Positions 23,787-41,191 are shown, numbered from the stretch's first letter. The stretch is 64,000 nucleotides of DNA from Calendula officinalis (GCA_963853835.1 OY970823.1:2994001-3058000), one strand, 5' to 3'. Program-made: numbers and translations. Notes: a model not told the origin generated them from the letters alone.

Positions 23787-25200
23787 CTATGATGATACAT
23801 CCATGCCTACGAAACACTCAAGGGTCACACCGGTGAGTGTATGTAATACGAGCAAGTTATGCAACGATACTACGAAGAGGAATGATTCATAATAGTCATT
23901 ATGAATCAGTTAAATATTAAGTTAAGTTTAACTTATTACTAGATTAGTTTGACTAACTAATTAATACAAGTAGTTGTACATTTACTAGTTGAGTAAATAT
24001 ACAATGTGTTAATTATAGATTATCCATAATATGATTTAAAGTTATTAAATCATATAGTAATTGGATAATATTGTTGTATAAATTATATAAAGGTTATTAT
24101 ATAATTAATTATTAAAAGTATAAATACAAGTATATAATTCGTGTATATAGGTAACGAATTATTAGTGTATTAATACTAGACATTTAATAGTTAAGTGCAA
24201 CAATAATAAACTAGTAAAACTATAAGGGTTTAAAGTGTAAGAGATAAGTTTAATTAAGAGATTAATCTTAATTAAACTAGAAGGGCCCTAAGTGAAAGTC
24301 TTTCTATTATAAATAGAATGCATGGGGTTCCCTTATTCCTTGATCATAATCACGAAACCCTAGCCTCCCTCCTCTCTTTGGTTTAGGCCAAACACAACCC
24401 CAAGAACACAACACTTTGTGTTCTTAGTGTTCTTCATTCGTTCTTCGTGCTCTTCAAGCCTTGAAGATCCAAGTTCGTTGCAAGTGATCATCTAGAGGAT
24501 CGTTCGTTGTGTTCATCATCAGTGGATCTATCTTAAGCACTAACTAAGGTATGTTTCATGGAACACTCTTTCCTCCTTCTCCTCTTGTTCGAAGTCGAAC
24601 CAAGAACCCTAGGGTTCTTGGTAGTAGTCGACGAACACACACAAGTATGTGTGTGTGTTCGAGTTCTTCGTACAAGGTTTCTTTCTTGTTAACCTAATCT
24701 AGATTACCAACATCCCAATCCTTTAGGGTTTAAGGATTAGGTTTAATCCCAATTCCGCATTTAGGGATTAAATCAGGTAGTTGGTTTTAACCGGTCAAGA
24801 ACAAGTTCATGTTCTTGGTCAGTCATAGTTCGAACCAAGTATACTAGGAGGTCGATCCTATGGGTCGATCAGTCGCATGGTGCGTAGTGAAACCCTTCAG
24901 TTTTTAGTCAATATTATTGGAATGGATTGAAGGAAAACGTTTTTAGATTAGTTTGCAAAAAGAATCATTCATTTTGGTCGAGAAACGAGCAATCTAGGAT
25001 CATTTTAGTGTAAGTTTTTGGCTGTTCGGAAGTCCCCTGCTCAAAACGACGCTACTGTTCTCGGATCGAAGCTCAAGAACAATCTCGGCTCGAGAATAGT
25101 GAACATCTCGGCCCGAACTCTTTCGAAACATCTCGGCCCGAGATCTTTCCACAGTTCGGCCTGAAGTCTTTCAAAACATCTCGGCCCGAGATTTTTGCTA
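23787..25200 (+). other. LTR-like and leader-like sequence of an unidentified element
   Basis: No ORF. It includes AAGGGTCACACCGG near 23819 (a similar AAAGGGTCACAC lies in the 17270 LTR), a TATAAATA box at 24308-24315 followed by CT-rich sequence, a 24-bp palindrome (24599-24622), and at 25055-25190 repeated CTCGG/CCGAG motifs. The order fits an LTR followed by a leader, but I could not fix borders or a PBS. It abuts the cut end of element B at 25201. Confidence 0.5.
24599..24622. repeat. 24-bp perfect palindrome
   Basis: Arms ACCAAGAACCCT and AGGGTTCTTGGT with no loop; same core as the palindrome at 18118-18145. Confidence 0.95.
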
Positions 25201-25201
25201 T

Positions 25202-28200
25202 CTACGACATAGCTTCCTTAGTCACATTGTGATATAGTGAGCCGATCGCTGAGTCAATTAATTTCTTCATTTGTCTTCCTTCTTCAGTGGAAGAACTCAG
25301 CGACTTGTGATAGAACAAAAGTTGATCAATATCACAGATATGCAGCTCATCAGCCCGTTGGAAGCAAGGCGCCTTCTTCTCCAGATAGCAAAAGCCGTAG
25401 ATAGGTTCTTTCACGATCAGTCCAGGGACAAAGTTTAATCCCATGGGGACAGCTTTTGTGATATTGTGTCTTGGTCGTTTTGCATATATGATAGACGACC
25501 CAATATCAAGTGTTCTGGAGTCAGCAAAGGGGTCGGGAAGAACAGACGTACGTTTTTCCCTTCTTGCTGAGGAGCCTTCACCAGCAGGTTCTCTGACAGC
25601 AACTTCTTGTGAGTCAAGCAATTCAGCTGGTATGCGATTTGCCAACTCAGGAGTGGTTCTCCTGATATTGTCGCATAAACCCTTGAAGATAATAATTGCG
25701 ACTTTGATCTCACTTTGCAGATCTGTTATAATGTCTGATGATAGTGCAGATCTGGAAGCTGTCAGTAACTCATTCCACTCAGCATAGCTGAGGTGAGTAG
25801 TGATTTTGTTCAGAGGAAACCTTTCAGCAGCAATGTATCCTCCAGCTCTTGTTATTTTTACTTCTGGTGGGGAGCTGGAAGTGGACTTGATTGCCCTTAC
25901 GCTGGTGATTTTTTCTTCCTGCCTACGCTGGTAAAGAACTTTGTTGAACAACCTAATGTTCTCAGTTCTTTGGGCCTCATCTTTTTGATACAGCTCTTCG
26001 TGAGTCTTTCTTTGAAGGGCAATAGCTGCATCAAGATCTGTTGCGGTTGCAGCTTCCTTTAAAAGGAGAGCTTTAATCGTGGCAGAGGTAGGCTCCCCCT
26101 CAGCAGGTTGTGGAATCTCCTGTATAATAGGCTGAGGGTTTTGGATTTGCGGGACTTGGACTTGTGGGCCCTCAACTGGTCCAAAGGAATCAACGATTTT
26201 AACTCCAGTTGAGGATTCTCCTGTCCTGAGGCCTTCAGCAGCGGTGAGTGTTGGTTGAATGATTGTCTCACCTGCTGAAGTAGTTACCTCAGGTGTTTCA
26301 GTAGTGACGAGTGATGTTGGAATTTTGGTCTCGTCTAATGAAACGTCTTCTTCTTCTTGTATCCCAGCAGAGGTGATAGGTGGAGATCTTGGGGTCTCAC
26401 CTGCTGGAATGTCTTCAGTATTAGCTCCAACAGTAGAGGTGATTATAAGTTGTGAAACATTTTGTTCACCTTGTTGTTTACCTGCTGAAGTGGCCTCTTT
26501 CTCCCCCTCAGAGAGTGCCCGAAGAAGAGGGGTACTCTCTGGTGCTGAAGCAGGATGGACAGCAGCGGCACCCTCATTTAGCTTTGCAAGAATGAGGTTA
26601 AGGGTGCCTTGGAGACCAGCGTCTTGGAAAGTCAGCGAGCTGACTTCGGTCTCCAATTTGTCCAATCTTGTGGACACATCAGAAGCAGACCCCCTCAATA
26701 GCCTTAGAAAGATGGCAATGAGTGTGGGTCAGCAGAGACTCTTGCTTTGACTGTGCAAGAGCCAGTCGATCGACAGTTGTTTGGAAAGGAGACACCTTGG
26801 AGGACAAGGTATTCAACTGTCGTTCAACTTCGGCTTCTGTGGCCCGAGTTCGGAGAGAAGCTTGTCTTTTTCGACTCTATCAGAATCACGAATGGAGTTC
26901 AGCTCTTGATGAAAGTACTTTTTGAGAGAGATGAACTCGCTTGTGTTGCAGCGAATCTGATCAGCAAGAAGAACCAGCTAAGGAGTCTGAGTGAGAACCT
27001 CAGTGTGCAGAGAAGCTATGCTGGAGGAGAGATTCTCAGCAGTTGAGGCAAACTTTTTTAGAACATCCCTGCGAAGGGTGTCCATCTGCTGACTCAGTCT
27101 GGCTATCCCAGGTCGAATCTGGGATGATACAACTCTAGACATCAGAGCAGCAGCGACTCTAATGGGAATGCTTCATCCAGCTTTGCTGGATTCAGCATGG
27201 GACACTTGGACGCTTTGGGAGAGGGGGTCCGACATGTCTCCAGCTTGAGGGGTAACCTCAGCTGTGGGAGTGGGTGTTCCTGAGTTAGGAGGAATTGCTC
27301 CTATGGGATGCTCGGAAACTATGGGGGGTGGGTTGGGTCCAGCTGAAACTTCTGGGTTACTAACAGAAGTGCCGTCATCAGCTGTCAAAATAGTTTGAAG
27401 CCCAGTTTGTACATCTTCGTCAGATGATGAATAGTATGGCTGAATTGGATCATCAACCGAATCAAACATCATATGAAATGCTGTTTGATCCTCTGGAGCT
27501 TCGGTCTCATCAGCCGGCGATACTGGTATAGAGACTGGAGGAAGAGTTCCTCTGGGTGGTGTGTTAGCTACCTCACAGCTTGGTTGGCGAGTACGTTCGC
27601 GATCACTGGTAGCTTGGGTGAATGACTCAGTAACAACTTGGTCTAAAGTTGTCTCTTCATTGGCGGTGGTGGTTTCCTCGATCACCTGCTGGTTTAAGCT
27701 GGTGACGTTGTAGGAAACAGAAGGAACAACTTCAAGATTGACTTGGTTTCCAGTCAATCTATTGTCAGCTGATGACTCAGAAAGTGATGAAGAAGTTGGT
27801 GGTGGTGTGTGTTCAGCTGACTCACGGGTGGCTTGGGATGAGCCAAAAACTTCACCAACAGTCTGTTGAGAGACTGAGGTTGCTTGTGGAGTTTGTCCCC
27901 TTGTTACAACGACTGATAATGAATCAGTCGAGGAGCTACGCAGAAGGTTGGACCGGCACTAACTCCTAAAGAACGAAATTGCCGTTTTGAAGTCTGCTGA
28001 CTTGTTGAGAAATCAGCAGAAGGAGGTTGAAGAGCAAAAGAGAGAAAAAGATGACCAGCCGGAAATGTCTGGACAGGAACTCCAATTGTTGGTGGAGTTC
28101 CTGGAAAAACACTATAAGAGTGAAAATGAGAAGGACTGCTTTCAGATGCTGGCATAGCTTCTGATCGTAATCCTTCCAATCGGGATCTCGAGTGAGAACC

Positions 28201-29378
28201 CAATGGATTCTGACTGAATCCTGATGATGCTGCTGTCGCTAGTTCAACATCATCAGCTACCACATCTTCTCCACGGGTAGCAGACCCTCTTACCCTCAGC
28301 TGAGGAGAAAAAGGGGCACTGGTGGCAGAAGAGGATGATAAAAAGAATGAAGAGGAAGAAGGAGGGCGGTGAGTAGCTCGCTTGACCCGCTTCTTCCCAC
28401 CACGTGAGCAGCTCGCATTGAGATCCCAGTGGAAGTGGTGGTATTTCCATCAATAGTTTGTGTACGTTCATTTGATGGAAAACACTTCAGATGAGGAAAG
28501 GACATACCTTCTTGTAGGGCAGATTCTTCTAATGAGGTGCCCTCTGATTGGTCCTTTTTGGATCTGGCTTGATCATCAATGATCTTCAGCATGTACGAGG
28601 TGAGAGGAAAATCTTTCTCAGCATCCTTCTTCTGGAAGATGATGTTGGAGATGGTACGCACCATCACTGATTCCCCTGGAAGGTCCTCATAATCGATCTT
28701 CAGCTTCTCAAGCATCACATGTGCGATGCACAATGTGAAGAAGTGAAGATAGGGAATATGATTTCCCTTGCCTTTCAGCTTGGCCTTGACCTCCTCGTAC
28801 ACCAGTTTCCCATAGTCAATCTGCTGACCGGTGACTAGGGCTTCAGCAAAGACTTGCATGCTGGAGTTGCACTGGTTGTGAGACCCGGAGTTGCCGCCTA
28901 TACCCTGAATGATGTGGGTAAAGAAATAGGCCCAGGGTCTCGTCAGCTGAGACTTCTTGAAGATCTGCACCTTGTCTTCGTTGTTTTCTAATCGGTATCC
29001 AGTGATACGGATTAGGTTCTCTTTAGCTTCATCAGCATATTTCGTCTGCTGATATTCTTCTCCAGGTTGCAGATACTCGAACCCGCAAGCAGTTCGGAAA
29101 TCATCAATAGTAATGGTGATTTGATGATCTCCAACTTGCGCTACGATGTCGTCTCCAGAAACGGAGGCAGACATCCAGAAATCACGCAAGAGTTCGATGA
29201 TACTCTTGGTGAATCTGATGAATGCACCACCGATAGGGCAGTGACGCAAAAACTTCCCAACCGGTCGATAAACATTGACAAGATCCTTCGGTGGAGAAGT
29301 GTTGGCTACTAGGTTAGAGTTCTGGATGAACTCAATGGCAGCCCTAGTAAGAGGAACTTTGGGAGCTTTCTTCGACAT
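25202..29378 (-). pseudogene. Accessory gene of element B
   Basis: Exon 1 runs 29378-28508 and ends at a good donor (AAG|GTATGT). A pyrimidine-rich acceptor region lies near 28300, exact site uncertain. Downstream pieces are 28263-27904, 27757-27173 and 26698-25202, separated by stops or shifts. Exon 1 has a CPIGGAF...FWMSA block and an IDYGKLVYEE block that align by eye with CPIARAL...FWYSA and IDYARLIFNE in the family A accessory protein. The middle is Ser/Pro/Glu/Thr-rich and the C-terminal part is globular. Function unknown; no membrane span seen. The gene is probably transcribed from the TATA box at 29476-29483. Confidence 0.72.
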
Positions 29379-29880
29379 TTTTGGAAGAGGGAAGAAAGAT
29401 AAAAGTTCGAAAGAGAGGGTTTTTGAGAGAGATTTATTGGGAGTGATGAGGATGAAATGAGGGGAAATGGATGGGTATTTATAGGGATTTATGGAACGGT
29501 TTGGGTAAATATATGAATTTAAACGGGGCCATTAATGGATAGTTGCAAACCAACTATAGACATGATGGTTATCATGCAAAAGTGGTGGTTGGATGTGACA
29601 GAGAGGGGTAGTGGAGCCGTTTCTGTGTCAGGGTGTCTTGTCCCACATAAATGCCAAATCTTTTCACTCGAGTGGAAATATTTGCCACAGAAAACGTATG
29701 GATAGGGATAAAAGATGCCTTTTTATGGGAGAACCAAACGTTTTAACTTATAAAACACGATAAGTTATCATTTAAGAGATTTTATTCCGCTAACTGATGA
29801 ATTCAAAACAGTTTTGGCAACTGAATGTACTAAGTGACAAGGTGAACTTATCAGCTGCTGATAGTACTTCAGCAGTTGAT
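29379..29880 (-). promoter_or_regulatory. Spacer between element B RNase H and accessory gene; probable promoter
   Basis: No ORF. On the - strand TATAAATA lies at 29483-29476, 98 bp before the ATG at 29378. This matches the arrangement in family A. One TCAGCTG occurs near 29851. Confidence 0.6.
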
Positions 29881-30606
29881 TCAAGCATTCAACATACCCA
29901 GCTCGCTGATTAAAAAATTGAATTTTTTTTCATCTAAAGGCTTAGTGAATAAATCAGCTAGCTGAAGGTCTGTTGAAATGAAATGGAGTTCCACGTCACC
30001 TTGTTCAATATGATCTCTGATAAAATGATACCTTATGTCGATATGTTTGGTTCTAGAGTGAGGAACTGGATTATTGCTGATTGGAATAGCACTTGTGTTA
30101 TCATAGTAGATAGGAACTTTGCAAAAGTTCATATCGAAATCAACAAGCTGATTCTTCATCCAAAGGACTTGAGCACAGCAGCTTCCAGCAGCGACGTACT
30201 CTGCTTCAGCTGTGGATGTAGAGACAGTGCTTTGTTTCTTGCTGGTCCAGCTGACTAGCTTTCCTCCAGGCATCTGACATCCTCCAGTGGTGCTCTTCCT
30301 ATCCATTTTGCAACCTGCAAAGTCTGAATCTGAATAGCCAATTAGATCAAACCCGGAGTCTTTGGCGTACCAAAGACCTAGGCTAGGAGTACCCTTAAGG
30401 TACCTCGAAATTCTTTTAGCAGCTATTAAGTGAGATTCTCTAGGATCAGCTTGATATCTAGCACACTTGCAAGTAGCAAACATAATATCTGGTCTGCTAG
30501 CGGTGAGATAGAGTAACGATCCAATGATTCCTCTATAGAATGTGACATCGACTGATTTCCTAGTTATGTCAGCATCTAGATTGTTTGGAGGAGCCATTGG
30601 AGTTTT
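29881..30606 (-). pseudogene. pol: RT end and RNase H of element B
   Basis: Encodes the RT-connection block (GSLLYLTASRPDIMFATC) and RNase H with YSDSDFAGCKMDRKS, SKKQSTVSTSTAEAEYVA and the terminal LGMLNA. The frame is open to the stop at 29881. Its upstream end is cut within KTPMAPPNN by the LTR of copy 2, which starts at 30607; the 5 bases next to that LTR are GTTTT. The other side of the insertion begins near 41659, after loss of about 100 codons. Confidence 0.9.
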
Positions 30607-31116
30607 TGTTAGGTCACAACAACCCTGGTTTAGATGGTTAATTGATAGGATATTTATAACTCAAGACAAATATTGTATAAGAACAAGATATGAGTCAAAT
30701 GTATAATTCCACTAAGTGTGGCTTGTTGCGGAATAACAAGACCACTGATCAATCACAATAGATATGAAAGTGTAAAGTGAATTGGTGAGTTCTCCTTTGC
30801 AAGATGATCTGTATTTATAATGATATAGAGATCTTACATAATGGGCAAAGGAGTAACCGAAGGACTAAACTAGGAAAATGACTAAGATCAAGGGATTTGA
30901 TCTTAGTCCGTTACATAACAAAATGTAACTCAGTCCTTCTACTCAGTCCTTGTACTCAGTATCACTATCTGATACTGAGCTCTGATACTGAGTTCCAATA
31001 CTGATCACTCAGTATCAGACCTAGACTTAGCTATTTTATTCTACATATTAATAAAAGCTAGTCTAGGTTGTTTTGTTATCTTAAGATCCAAAGGGGTAAG
31101 GCTTTTTGCCTTAACA
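30607..31116 (-). repeat. 3' LTR of copy 2 (510 bp)
   Basis: On the - strand runs from TGTTAAGG at 31116 to CCTAACA at 30607. Same length and motif cluster as the copy 1 LTR. Confidence 0.93.
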
Positions 31117-31132
31117 ATCTCCCTCTATCTAA
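31117..31132 (-). promoter_or_regulatory. Polypurine tract of copy 2
   Basis: - strand AGATAGAGGGAGAT next to the LTR; one G of the run seen in copies 1 and 3 is A here. Confidence 0.8.
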
Positions 31133-31205
31133 TGATAACAAAACAATTACAAAGAGATAAAAAGAAATAGAAAATACAACAGCATAGGTAGCAAAATCTT
31201 CTTCT

Positions 31206-35208
<4,003 letters not shown>

Positions 35209-35664
35209 CTGTGATTTTGATTTAAGAGTTTTTGCTTGCTAAATGAGAGTGAAATCGTTAATCGCAGAGAGAATTTAAAGAGAAAGAATGAAATAACTGT
35301 TAAAAAATTTGAAGTAAAAAAAAACGGTTATTTATAGGTGATTGAATGATAATTAAGGTATTGGGAAGTTAAACCGGCTGATTTGACTGCCTTATCCTGT
35401 GCCAACGGTAACTTTCCTATTAAGAAAGGTTACCGTTGGGCAGTATGAGGGTTAAGCGCGGTGTGAACGCCGTCATACCCCAATACTGAGTAAAAAAATT
35501 AATTTTAAAAAAAATTTAAAAATATAAAAACAATTAATTTACTCTTGAAATTAATAAAAAAAATAAAAGTTTTAAATTTTGATGATAACAGACTAGTGAT
35601 ACTGAGTGGTCAGTATCAACAGGAGTGATACTAAGCGCTCAGTTTTAAAGAAAATTAAGAAAGA
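35209..35664 (-). promoter_or_regulatory. Accessory-gene promoter region of copy 2
   Basis: Contains the inverted repeat at 35402-35439 and, closer to the ATG, TATAAATA on the - strand near 35335-35328. The three-motif cluster near 35598-35625 after pol is kept, except that one ATACTGA became ATACTAA. Confidence 0.62.
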
Positions 35665-38512
35665 TCAAGGATTCAGCATACCTAATTGCCCTAGTAAATA
35701 CATAAACCTTTCCTCATGGAGAGGTTTAGTAAACACATCGGCCAATTGTTCATCTATTGGTACATAATCTACCTCAACCTTACCTTTTTCCACATTATCT
35801 CGAATAAAGTGGTGTCTGATATCAATGTGCTTAGTTTTGGAGTGATAGACTGGGTACTCTGTGATAGCAATAGCACTCTTGTTATCACAATGAATTTGAG
35901 TCTTTTGAAAGTTGAAACCATAGTCAAATAGTTGATACTACATCCATAATAATTGAGCACAACAAATTCCTGCAGCAACATACTCTGCTTCTGTTGTGGA
36001 AGTTGCTACCGAATTTTGCTTCTTGGATGACCAACCTACTAGTCTTCCACCTAGGAATTGACATCCTCCACTTGTGCTTTTTCTATCCAATCTACAACCT
36101 GCAAAATCTGCATCTGTGTACCCTTCAAGGTCAAAGTTTGAATCTTTGGGATACCAAAGACCCAGGTTAGGAGTACCTGTAAGATATCTAAAGATGCGCT
36201 TAACTGCTTTCATGTGTGATTCTTTAGGATCAGCCTGATACCGAGCACACAAACATGTTGCAAACATGATATCAGGCCTGCTAGCAGGTAAGTAAAGTAA
36301 GGAACCAATCATACCTCGGTATGTGGATTGACAAACTGGTTTACCAGTTTCATCCTTACTTATCTTATCCCGAGTACCCATAGGAGTATGCATGGAAGAT
36401 AAGTTTTCAAATTTGTATTTCTTCAACATGTCATGCACATACTTACTTTGATTTGTAAAAGTGCCATCAGGCTTTTGTTCAACTTGTAAACCAAGAAAAT
36501 AAGTAAGTTCTCCCATCATACTCATCTGATACTGAGTTGACATTATCTTAGCAAACCAGTCACACATTGACTTGTCAGTGGAGCCAAAAATAATATCATC
36601 TACATATATCTGAATGAGTAAGATGTCAGAACCTTTCCGTCTTGAAAATAATGTTTTATCAATTTTTCCTCTTGTAAATTTATTTTCAATAAGGTACTCA
36701 GACAGGGTATCATACCAGGCTCTTGGAGCTTGTTTGAGCCCATATAGAGCTTTATCAAGCTTGAAAACATAATTAGGAAATTTAGGATCAACAAAACCTG
36801 GTGGTTGTTTAACATAAACTTCCTCTTGTAGTTTTCCATTTTGAAAATCACTCTTGACACCCATCTGATAAACTTTGAAGTTCTTAAAAGCTGCATATGC
36901 AAGATACAACCTAATAGCTTCAATTCTTGCAACTGGTGCAAAAGTTTCATCATAGTCAATGCCTTCTTCTTGCCTGGAACCTTGAGCAACCAACCTTGCT
37001 TTGTTTCTGATGACAACACCATCCTTGTCCATCTTGTTTCTGAATACCCACTTAGTACCAATAATAGTTTTGCCAGTAGGAGGTGGTACTAAGTTCCAAA
37101 CTTTGTATCTCTCAATCTCTGTGAGCTCTTCTTGCATAGCTTCTACCCAATCTTCATCTAATAAAGCTTCATCAGCTTTCTTTGGTTCAATGGTAGATAG
37201 AAAGCTTGAGAAGAAACAAAAATTTGCAGTTGCTTGGGGTGGAAACTCTAATTTTCTTCTTGTTTGGACACCTTCTTCAATAGGACCAATAATGTTTGAG
37301 TGTGGATGGTCTCTGTGTTCCCTTAAATTGGTTCCTAAGGGAGCATTTGAAGTAGGATCAACACTATCTTGTTGATTAGGTGTGTTGTGTGTCTGATACT
37401 GAGTGGAATTCGGGTCAGTATTAGATAGCGGAGGTTGCTGTTCATCTTCATTTTGCAGAGTTGATGTGGATTCTTGTGAAGTGTTGAATGTTTCACCTTC
37501 TTCATAGGTAGAGTGGTTCAGATCATTAGTTGGAAACTCAGTGTGAAGGTTCTCTGTTATGGGAGCCTCAGTATTAGTCGCAATTGAGTGAGGCTGAGTT
37601 CGAACTTGATCAGTTTCATTAAACGTATTAGGAAGAAAGTGTGGATGAAACTTGGGCTCTTCAGCAATCGGCTAATACTGAGTTCTTAAACTCAGTACCA
37701 TGGTCACTTCTAAGTTGCTTGACCTTGTTGCCTTTTTGAAGTTCCTCTCTTTTTATAAAGGCAATGATTTCTGTTGTTGCATCTGACTTAGTCTTGAGGA
37801 AGATGACCCAAGTATATCTTGAGAATTCATCAACCAAGACTAGGGTATAGATCTTTTTAGCCAAAGATGGTGTGCTGATGGGGCCAAAAAGATCCATATG
37901 TATCATAGTAAGAGGTTCATTAATGGAATGATTGACCTTTGACTTGAATGAACTCTTCTTCTGCTTGCCCATTTGACATGCTGAGCATAACTTATCTTTT
38001 GAATAAGTAATAGTGGGCAACCCTCGCACCAGTTTCTTCATACTGAGCTCGTTGATATTTCTAAAGTTGATGTGAGAGAGTTTCTTGTGCCATAGCCAAT
38101 GCAATTCTGGCTTGACTTTAGAAAGCAGGCATACTCGAATAGTAGGGTCTATTTCAGATAGGTTGACCACATATACATCTTTTTCTCTTCTAGCAATGAG
38201 TACAGCCTGCCCTTTATCATTGTAGATGATTCCTGCAACCTTCCTGAATCGAGCTTCATTGTCATCATCACACATCTGGCTGATACTGAGCAGATTGTGT
38301 TTAAGACCCTCTACATAGGCAACTCTTTTAAAAGTTATGTTGCCTGCCTTGATCACACCATAACCTCTTGTCTTTCCCACCGAGTCATCTCCAAATTTAA
38401 CAGAAGGACCCTTCTCTGGAGTATAATTGAGAAGGTACTCCATACTGCCTGTCATGTGTCTTGAGCAGCCACTATCTAAATACCATTTTCTGTCACCCTG
38501 CACAAGACACAA
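35665..38512 (-). pseudogene. pol: pol of family A copy 2; integrase partly deleted
   Basis: Protease DSG is present (YLDSGCSRHMTG near the start). Integrase HHCC and the first two catalytic Asp contexts (MDLFGP, RSDHGTEF) are present, but at about 37672 the sequence jumps from SVLAD to the region after integrase, so the catalytic Glu is lost. RT with YVDDI and most of RNase H are open from 37137. A CAG to TAG stop at 35938-35940 cuts RNase H after LLWM; the same stop occurs in copy 3. The reading frame after that continues to LGMLNP at 35665. Confidence 0.87.
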
Positions 38513-38520
38513 AATAAAAG

Positions 38521-41093
38521 TTAGTTCCTTTTAGGCGCCCATTTTTGAATGGGACCTTTGGTGGAATAAACAGATTTTATCCTGATCTCTTTATTTGGAG
38601 AGATCAGTAACACTTCAGGGGAAACTTTAGAGGTTTTCTTTGGTGATACTGACTTAGATTCTGTCCTTTTCTTTGGTACTGAGTACCTAGGATTTGAGAG
38701 ATCAGTCCAACATTCATCTCCCTTATGACCAGTATGATGACACCTATAACATTTTCTAGGTCTATTTCTAAACATATTTTCATAAGGTATTTTAGAAAAC
38801 TTTTGCACTTTTGGTAGATCAGTATGAGTAAGTTTTGCAAATTTTTTACTTAAAGATTTGACCTGATCACCAAGTGTTTTTAAAATGTTATTTTTGTCAT
38901 TTTTAATAGGTGTTTTAACATTGTTTTTTACTGGTTTAAAAGGTGGTGGATCTGATTGCTTCTTTTTATTTGGCACAGAAGGCTTTCTAATATTATTAGT
39001 ATAAGACTTCTTGTTTCTGCCAAATGTGGACCTAGTTGAAGTTGTTTTTTGTTTATCATGTTTTGAAGAAACAACTTTAACAGGTTCTTTAGATGTCTCA
39101 GTATATGATGTTCATGTTCCTGCAACTTCTGTATTAGATGAAACATTTGAGATAGAAGTAGTCTTATTATCATTATATATTTCAAAAGTTGTTGTATTAA
39201 ATAATAATTCAAAAGGTGGAACAGCAGAAGTGTCATACTGATCTATTGGGAGCTCAGTATCAGAAATTTCCTTTACAGGAAATTCAATACTGAGTTCTTG
39301 TAGCTCAGTATAGCACTTTGAGCAGATGGAGGGACCAATAGGTTTTTCTAAAATTTCATTTTCCTCATCATCTGACTCGGTTTGACATCCAACTTCACAA
39401 AAAGTTTTAGCTTTTATAAATTTAATAGGGTTCATATTAGAAAACTCATCAAATAAATCAGCAAAATTATTCCTATTTTTAAATTGAGGATCAACACCAA
39501 GTGCAGCCTCACATTTTCTGGGAATTGTTGATTTAAACATTTATTTAATTTTATTGAAGCATTCCCCCAAGATTTACACTGTTTTTCAAATTTTTCTTTT
39601 TCAAGTTTGTGTAAATGAGCTTTATCAGCTAATCTTTGGTTAATGTCCTTTAAATCTGAAAAGTTTAGTTCTAAATCTTTATACTTTGCTAATTTATCTA
39701 AGTTTTCATTATTTACCCTTTCAAGTTCTTGAATTGTTAATTTTAAAGCTTTTTCTTTTTGTACAGAAGTTTTAAGATCAACAATCATATACTCAAAAAT
39801 CTTAGTTTTTTCATTCACTGAATAAGTTTGAAAGGAACTTACCTTCTACAACTGAGTGGAATCCCAATCAGTATGAACACTCATCCTCTCAGCCTCTTTG
39901 ATATCCTTTTCAAAGGAGCTCTTCAAATCATCTTCATTGAAAGCCATAAAGGCTTTATTCTCAATCTCTTCCTCATCATCACTTATGTCCTCATCCATCC
40001 AAGCTTCAGAGTATAGTGCTTGATGAGGTGCTCCATTCCCTTCTGCCCTCTTGCCCTTGCTCCAGTTCTTCAGTTTGACATACTTGTCTCTATACCTCTT
40101 TGCTCGGTAGGCAATCTTGTCATTCTGATCAGTCTCAGAAGACTTGGTATGACAATTTGCAGCAATATGTCCAGGTTTTCCACATCTATAGCAAAGACCT
40201 GATCTTGGGTCAGTATTAGAAGAGCTAACACCAAGCCTCTTATTTTTCAACTGATCCAGCTTCATAGACATACGAGCCATTTGAGTCTCAAGCTCTTCTG
40301 CCTCAGCATCAGCAAGATCAACTACTGGTTCTTTAGGCTCAGTCACAGTATATGCTTGTTGCACAATGAGAGCCATTCCATTTGAAGATTGGTCAGTTTT
40401 CTTCCAGTTGATCAGTCTTGAAGCAGTATTCTCTTCATGATTCAACATTAGGCCATATAAAATTTGAAGAGTATATGACTCAATGTTGTTAGGAACATTG
40501 ACAGAATTTGACACGTCAAGAAATTGTTGAGGAAGACTGTCCAGGAACTTTTGAACAAGTTCCCCTTCCTCTTTTACAATGCCAACACTGATTAGACCAT
40601 GGACAATAGTATTAAACCTGTTGTAAAGAGAGGTGATGTCTTCATTTGGTTTTGAGAAGAAGTTTTCATACTTTCTTCTCATGTTGCTCTTTCTTTGCAA
40701 CTTCACTTTTGGTGTGCCTTCATAAGTGACTGATAGGCTATCCCACATAGCCTTTGCTGTTGGCAATTCCATGATTGCATTGAGAATTTCTTTGGTGACA
40801 GCATTACCAATCACCCCTTTAGCTCTGGAGTCTAAAGCATACAACTGACGGTCAGTATCAGTCCAGTTGTGCCTTAGTTTAGGTACAATTCTTATGCTCT
40901 CAGGAGCATTATCAGTAGCAGCAACGGGTTCCACAGTTTGTGGGATGATGGGACCATCATTTAGCACAGTGAGCATTTCATGATGAATGGATTCAAGATA
41001 CCACTGAGCTTTTAGCTTCCATTGATGGAAATCTTTACCATCAAAGATGGGTACTCCCTTTCCAGACATAATTGGTGCAACAATGGTAGACAT
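38521..41093 (-). pseudogene. gag: gag of family A copy 2
   Basis: Starts MSTIVAPIMSGKG at 41093, about 85 bases after the PBS. Residues 1-200 form a copia gag (UBN2-type) domain, with WKLKAQWYLES and AMWDSLSVTYEG. A CCHC knuckle lies near residue 300. TAC to TAG at about 39846 stops the frame at residue 415. A coiled-coil section follows (39818-39432), then a one-base deletion near 39516 in the FPENVRAALG segment, and the second knuckle (CYRCHHTGHKGDEC) within 38976-38521. Gag should form the particle and bind RNA. Confidence 0.88.
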
Positions 41094-41177
41094 TTTTGAT
41101 TTTGCAGTATGTGAAGGATAAGTGTTAGGGATGGCTGCCAGGGTTATATATCGACTAAATAAGAGTTTATTTAGCCT

Positions 41178-41189
41178 GCTCTGATACCA
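41178..41189 (-). promoter_or_regulatory. Primer-binding site of copy 2
   Basis: TGGTATCAGAGC on the - strand, two bases from the 5' LTR; complementary to initiator Met-tRNA. Confidence 0.92.
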
Positions 41190-41191
41190 GT

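Noticed and set aside
25793..26925. Several + strand ORFs
   Set aside because: Antisense to the element B accessory gene, with no recognisable domain.
28296..28507. Continuation of the element B accessory ORF past 28508
   Set aside because: The frame stays open, but a strong AAG|GTATGT donor and a later pyrimidine tract with AG suggest it is intron; the read-through sequence has no match in family A.
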